Below, piece by piece: positions 4,887 through 5,220 of a DNA stretch of 5,220 nucleotides; position 1 is the first letter of the stretch, and every line of letters begins with the position of its first letter. Both the position numbers and the translations under genes were made by a program. Below the pieces are notes generated by a model. That model did no database searches and was not told where the DNA came from. It saw only the letters and a program-made list of their open reading frames with translations. Source of the stretch: Alphaproteobacteria bacterium (lineage in GTDB: Bacteria > Pseudomonadota > Alphaproteobacteria > G02398745 > G023898745); contig DAHXKW010000004.1 in NCBI GenBank assembly GCA_027366195.1, positions 1 to 5,220 of the forward strand, in the 5' to 3' direction.

Positions 4887-5220
4887 TCATTGCTGTAATA
4901 GGTTTTTGGCCACAATATGAAAGACGCCCTCCCGCCAGTTCGGCAGTTGGGCCAACGAATCCCGGAATTCCTCTATCGGCACGGGCCTGGCGAACAGGTA
5001 CCCCTGATGTGCGTGACAGCCGTTGCGCTCAAGAAAATCACGTTGCTGCTCCGTCTCCACTCCTTCGGCCATGACCTTGAGCCCAAGATTCTCAGCCATC
5101 CCGATGATGGTCCGGATGATCACGGCATCATTCGGATCGGTGGCAACGTCGCGCACAAAACTCTGATCGATCTTGATCTGGTTCAGGGGCAGACGTTTGA
5201 GATAGGACAGGGAGGATTGT
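4887..5220 (-). CDS. EAL-domain c-di-GMP phosphodiesterase, C-terminal part
   Basis: The last 110 residues of a protein whose start lies beyond the right edge. EAL domains hydrolyse cyclic di-GMP to pGpG and so lower the second messenger that controls biofilm and motility. Visible signatures in order: SSLSYLKRLPLNQIKIDQSFV (with the conserved Lys-x-Asp metal and catalytic segment), the DPNDAVIIRTII helix, AENLGLKVMAEGVET (with the conserved Glu) and GCHAHQGYLFARPVP near the domain end, then a tail of about 28 residues to TGA at 4887-4889. The EAL motif itself and DDFGTG would lie upstream, outside the window, so activity and any GGDEF or PAS sensor domain cannot be judged. The frame is open to the window edge; a GTG at 5154-5156 lies inside the conserved core and is not the start. 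GC is 58% over 4981-5040, clearly above the genes to its left, and the gene converges on them. Confidence 0.93.
   Translation of the reverse strand, partial: QSSLSYLKRLPLNQIKIDQSFVRDVATDPNDAVIIRTIIGMAENLGLKVMAEGVETEQQRDFLERNGCHAHQGYLFARPVPIEEFRDSLAQLPNWREGVFHIVAKNLLQQ

Noticed and set aside
4877..5074. 65-codon open frame on the + strand
   Set aside because: Antisense to the conserved EAL-domain coding sequence; its translation is Pro- and Arg-rich, typical of a shadow in GC-rich DNA.
1..5220. CRISPR array, tRNA or rRNA genes
   Set aside because: No regularly spaced repeats longer than about 12 bases, no tRNA-like cloverleaf sequence and no rRNA-like conserved tracts were seen on either strand.

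Overview
The window reads as proteobacterial DNA, probably gamma- or betaproteobacterial, judging by the EAL-type phosphodiesterase at the right edge and the IS200-like insertion sequence fragment next to it. Two base compositions meet here. Hand-counted 60-base lines inside the left and central genes give 27% GC (781-840) and 42% (1921-1980), while a line inside the EAL gene (4981-5040) gives 58%. The simplest reading is an AT-rich, probably acquired block (about 1-4530) next to ordinary chromosome (from about 4790), with a degraded insertion sequence at the junction.

Layout, left to right. (1) The last 45 codons of an unidentified gene (1-138, +). (2) A 266-residue exported protein of unknown function (171-971, +). 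(3) A 354-base gap with no convincing gene, only a 15-codon reading frame behind a good ribosome-binding site. (4) A 422-residue alpha/beta-hydrolase of the DUF2235 family (the fold of the type VI phospholipase effectors called Tle1), which here carries its own Sec signal peptide (1326-2594, +). (5) A 169-base spacer with a perfect 8-bp hairpin that looks more like an IS200/IS605-type end than a terminator. (6) A 598-residue membrane protein with ten Cys-pair motifs in two blocks of five, DnaJ zinc-finger style but without a J domain, followed by a soluble region and two or three transmembrane segments (2764-4560, +). (7) The left end and first 15 codons of an IS200-like transposase gene (about 4531-4686, +), which supplies the stop codon and probably the last nine residues of the gene before it. 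(8) A scrambled intergenic stretch with a 17-bp dyad and a 12-bp tandem repeat. (9) The C-terminal part of an EAL-domain c-di-GMP phosphodiesterase (4887-5220, -), whose N-terminal part lies outside the window.

How the genes may work together is inference. The two exported proteins are same-strand neighbours and could be a secreted lipase with a periplasmic partner, inhibitor or chaperone. The Cys-rich membrane protein lies downstream on the same strand but is separated by a hairpin and may be independent. The EAL gene is convergent and belongs to the chromosomal background. The most unusual points are a DUF2235 hydrolase with a Sec signal, a doubled Cys-motif array without a J domain, and a gene whose 3' end has been rewritten by an insertion sequence.
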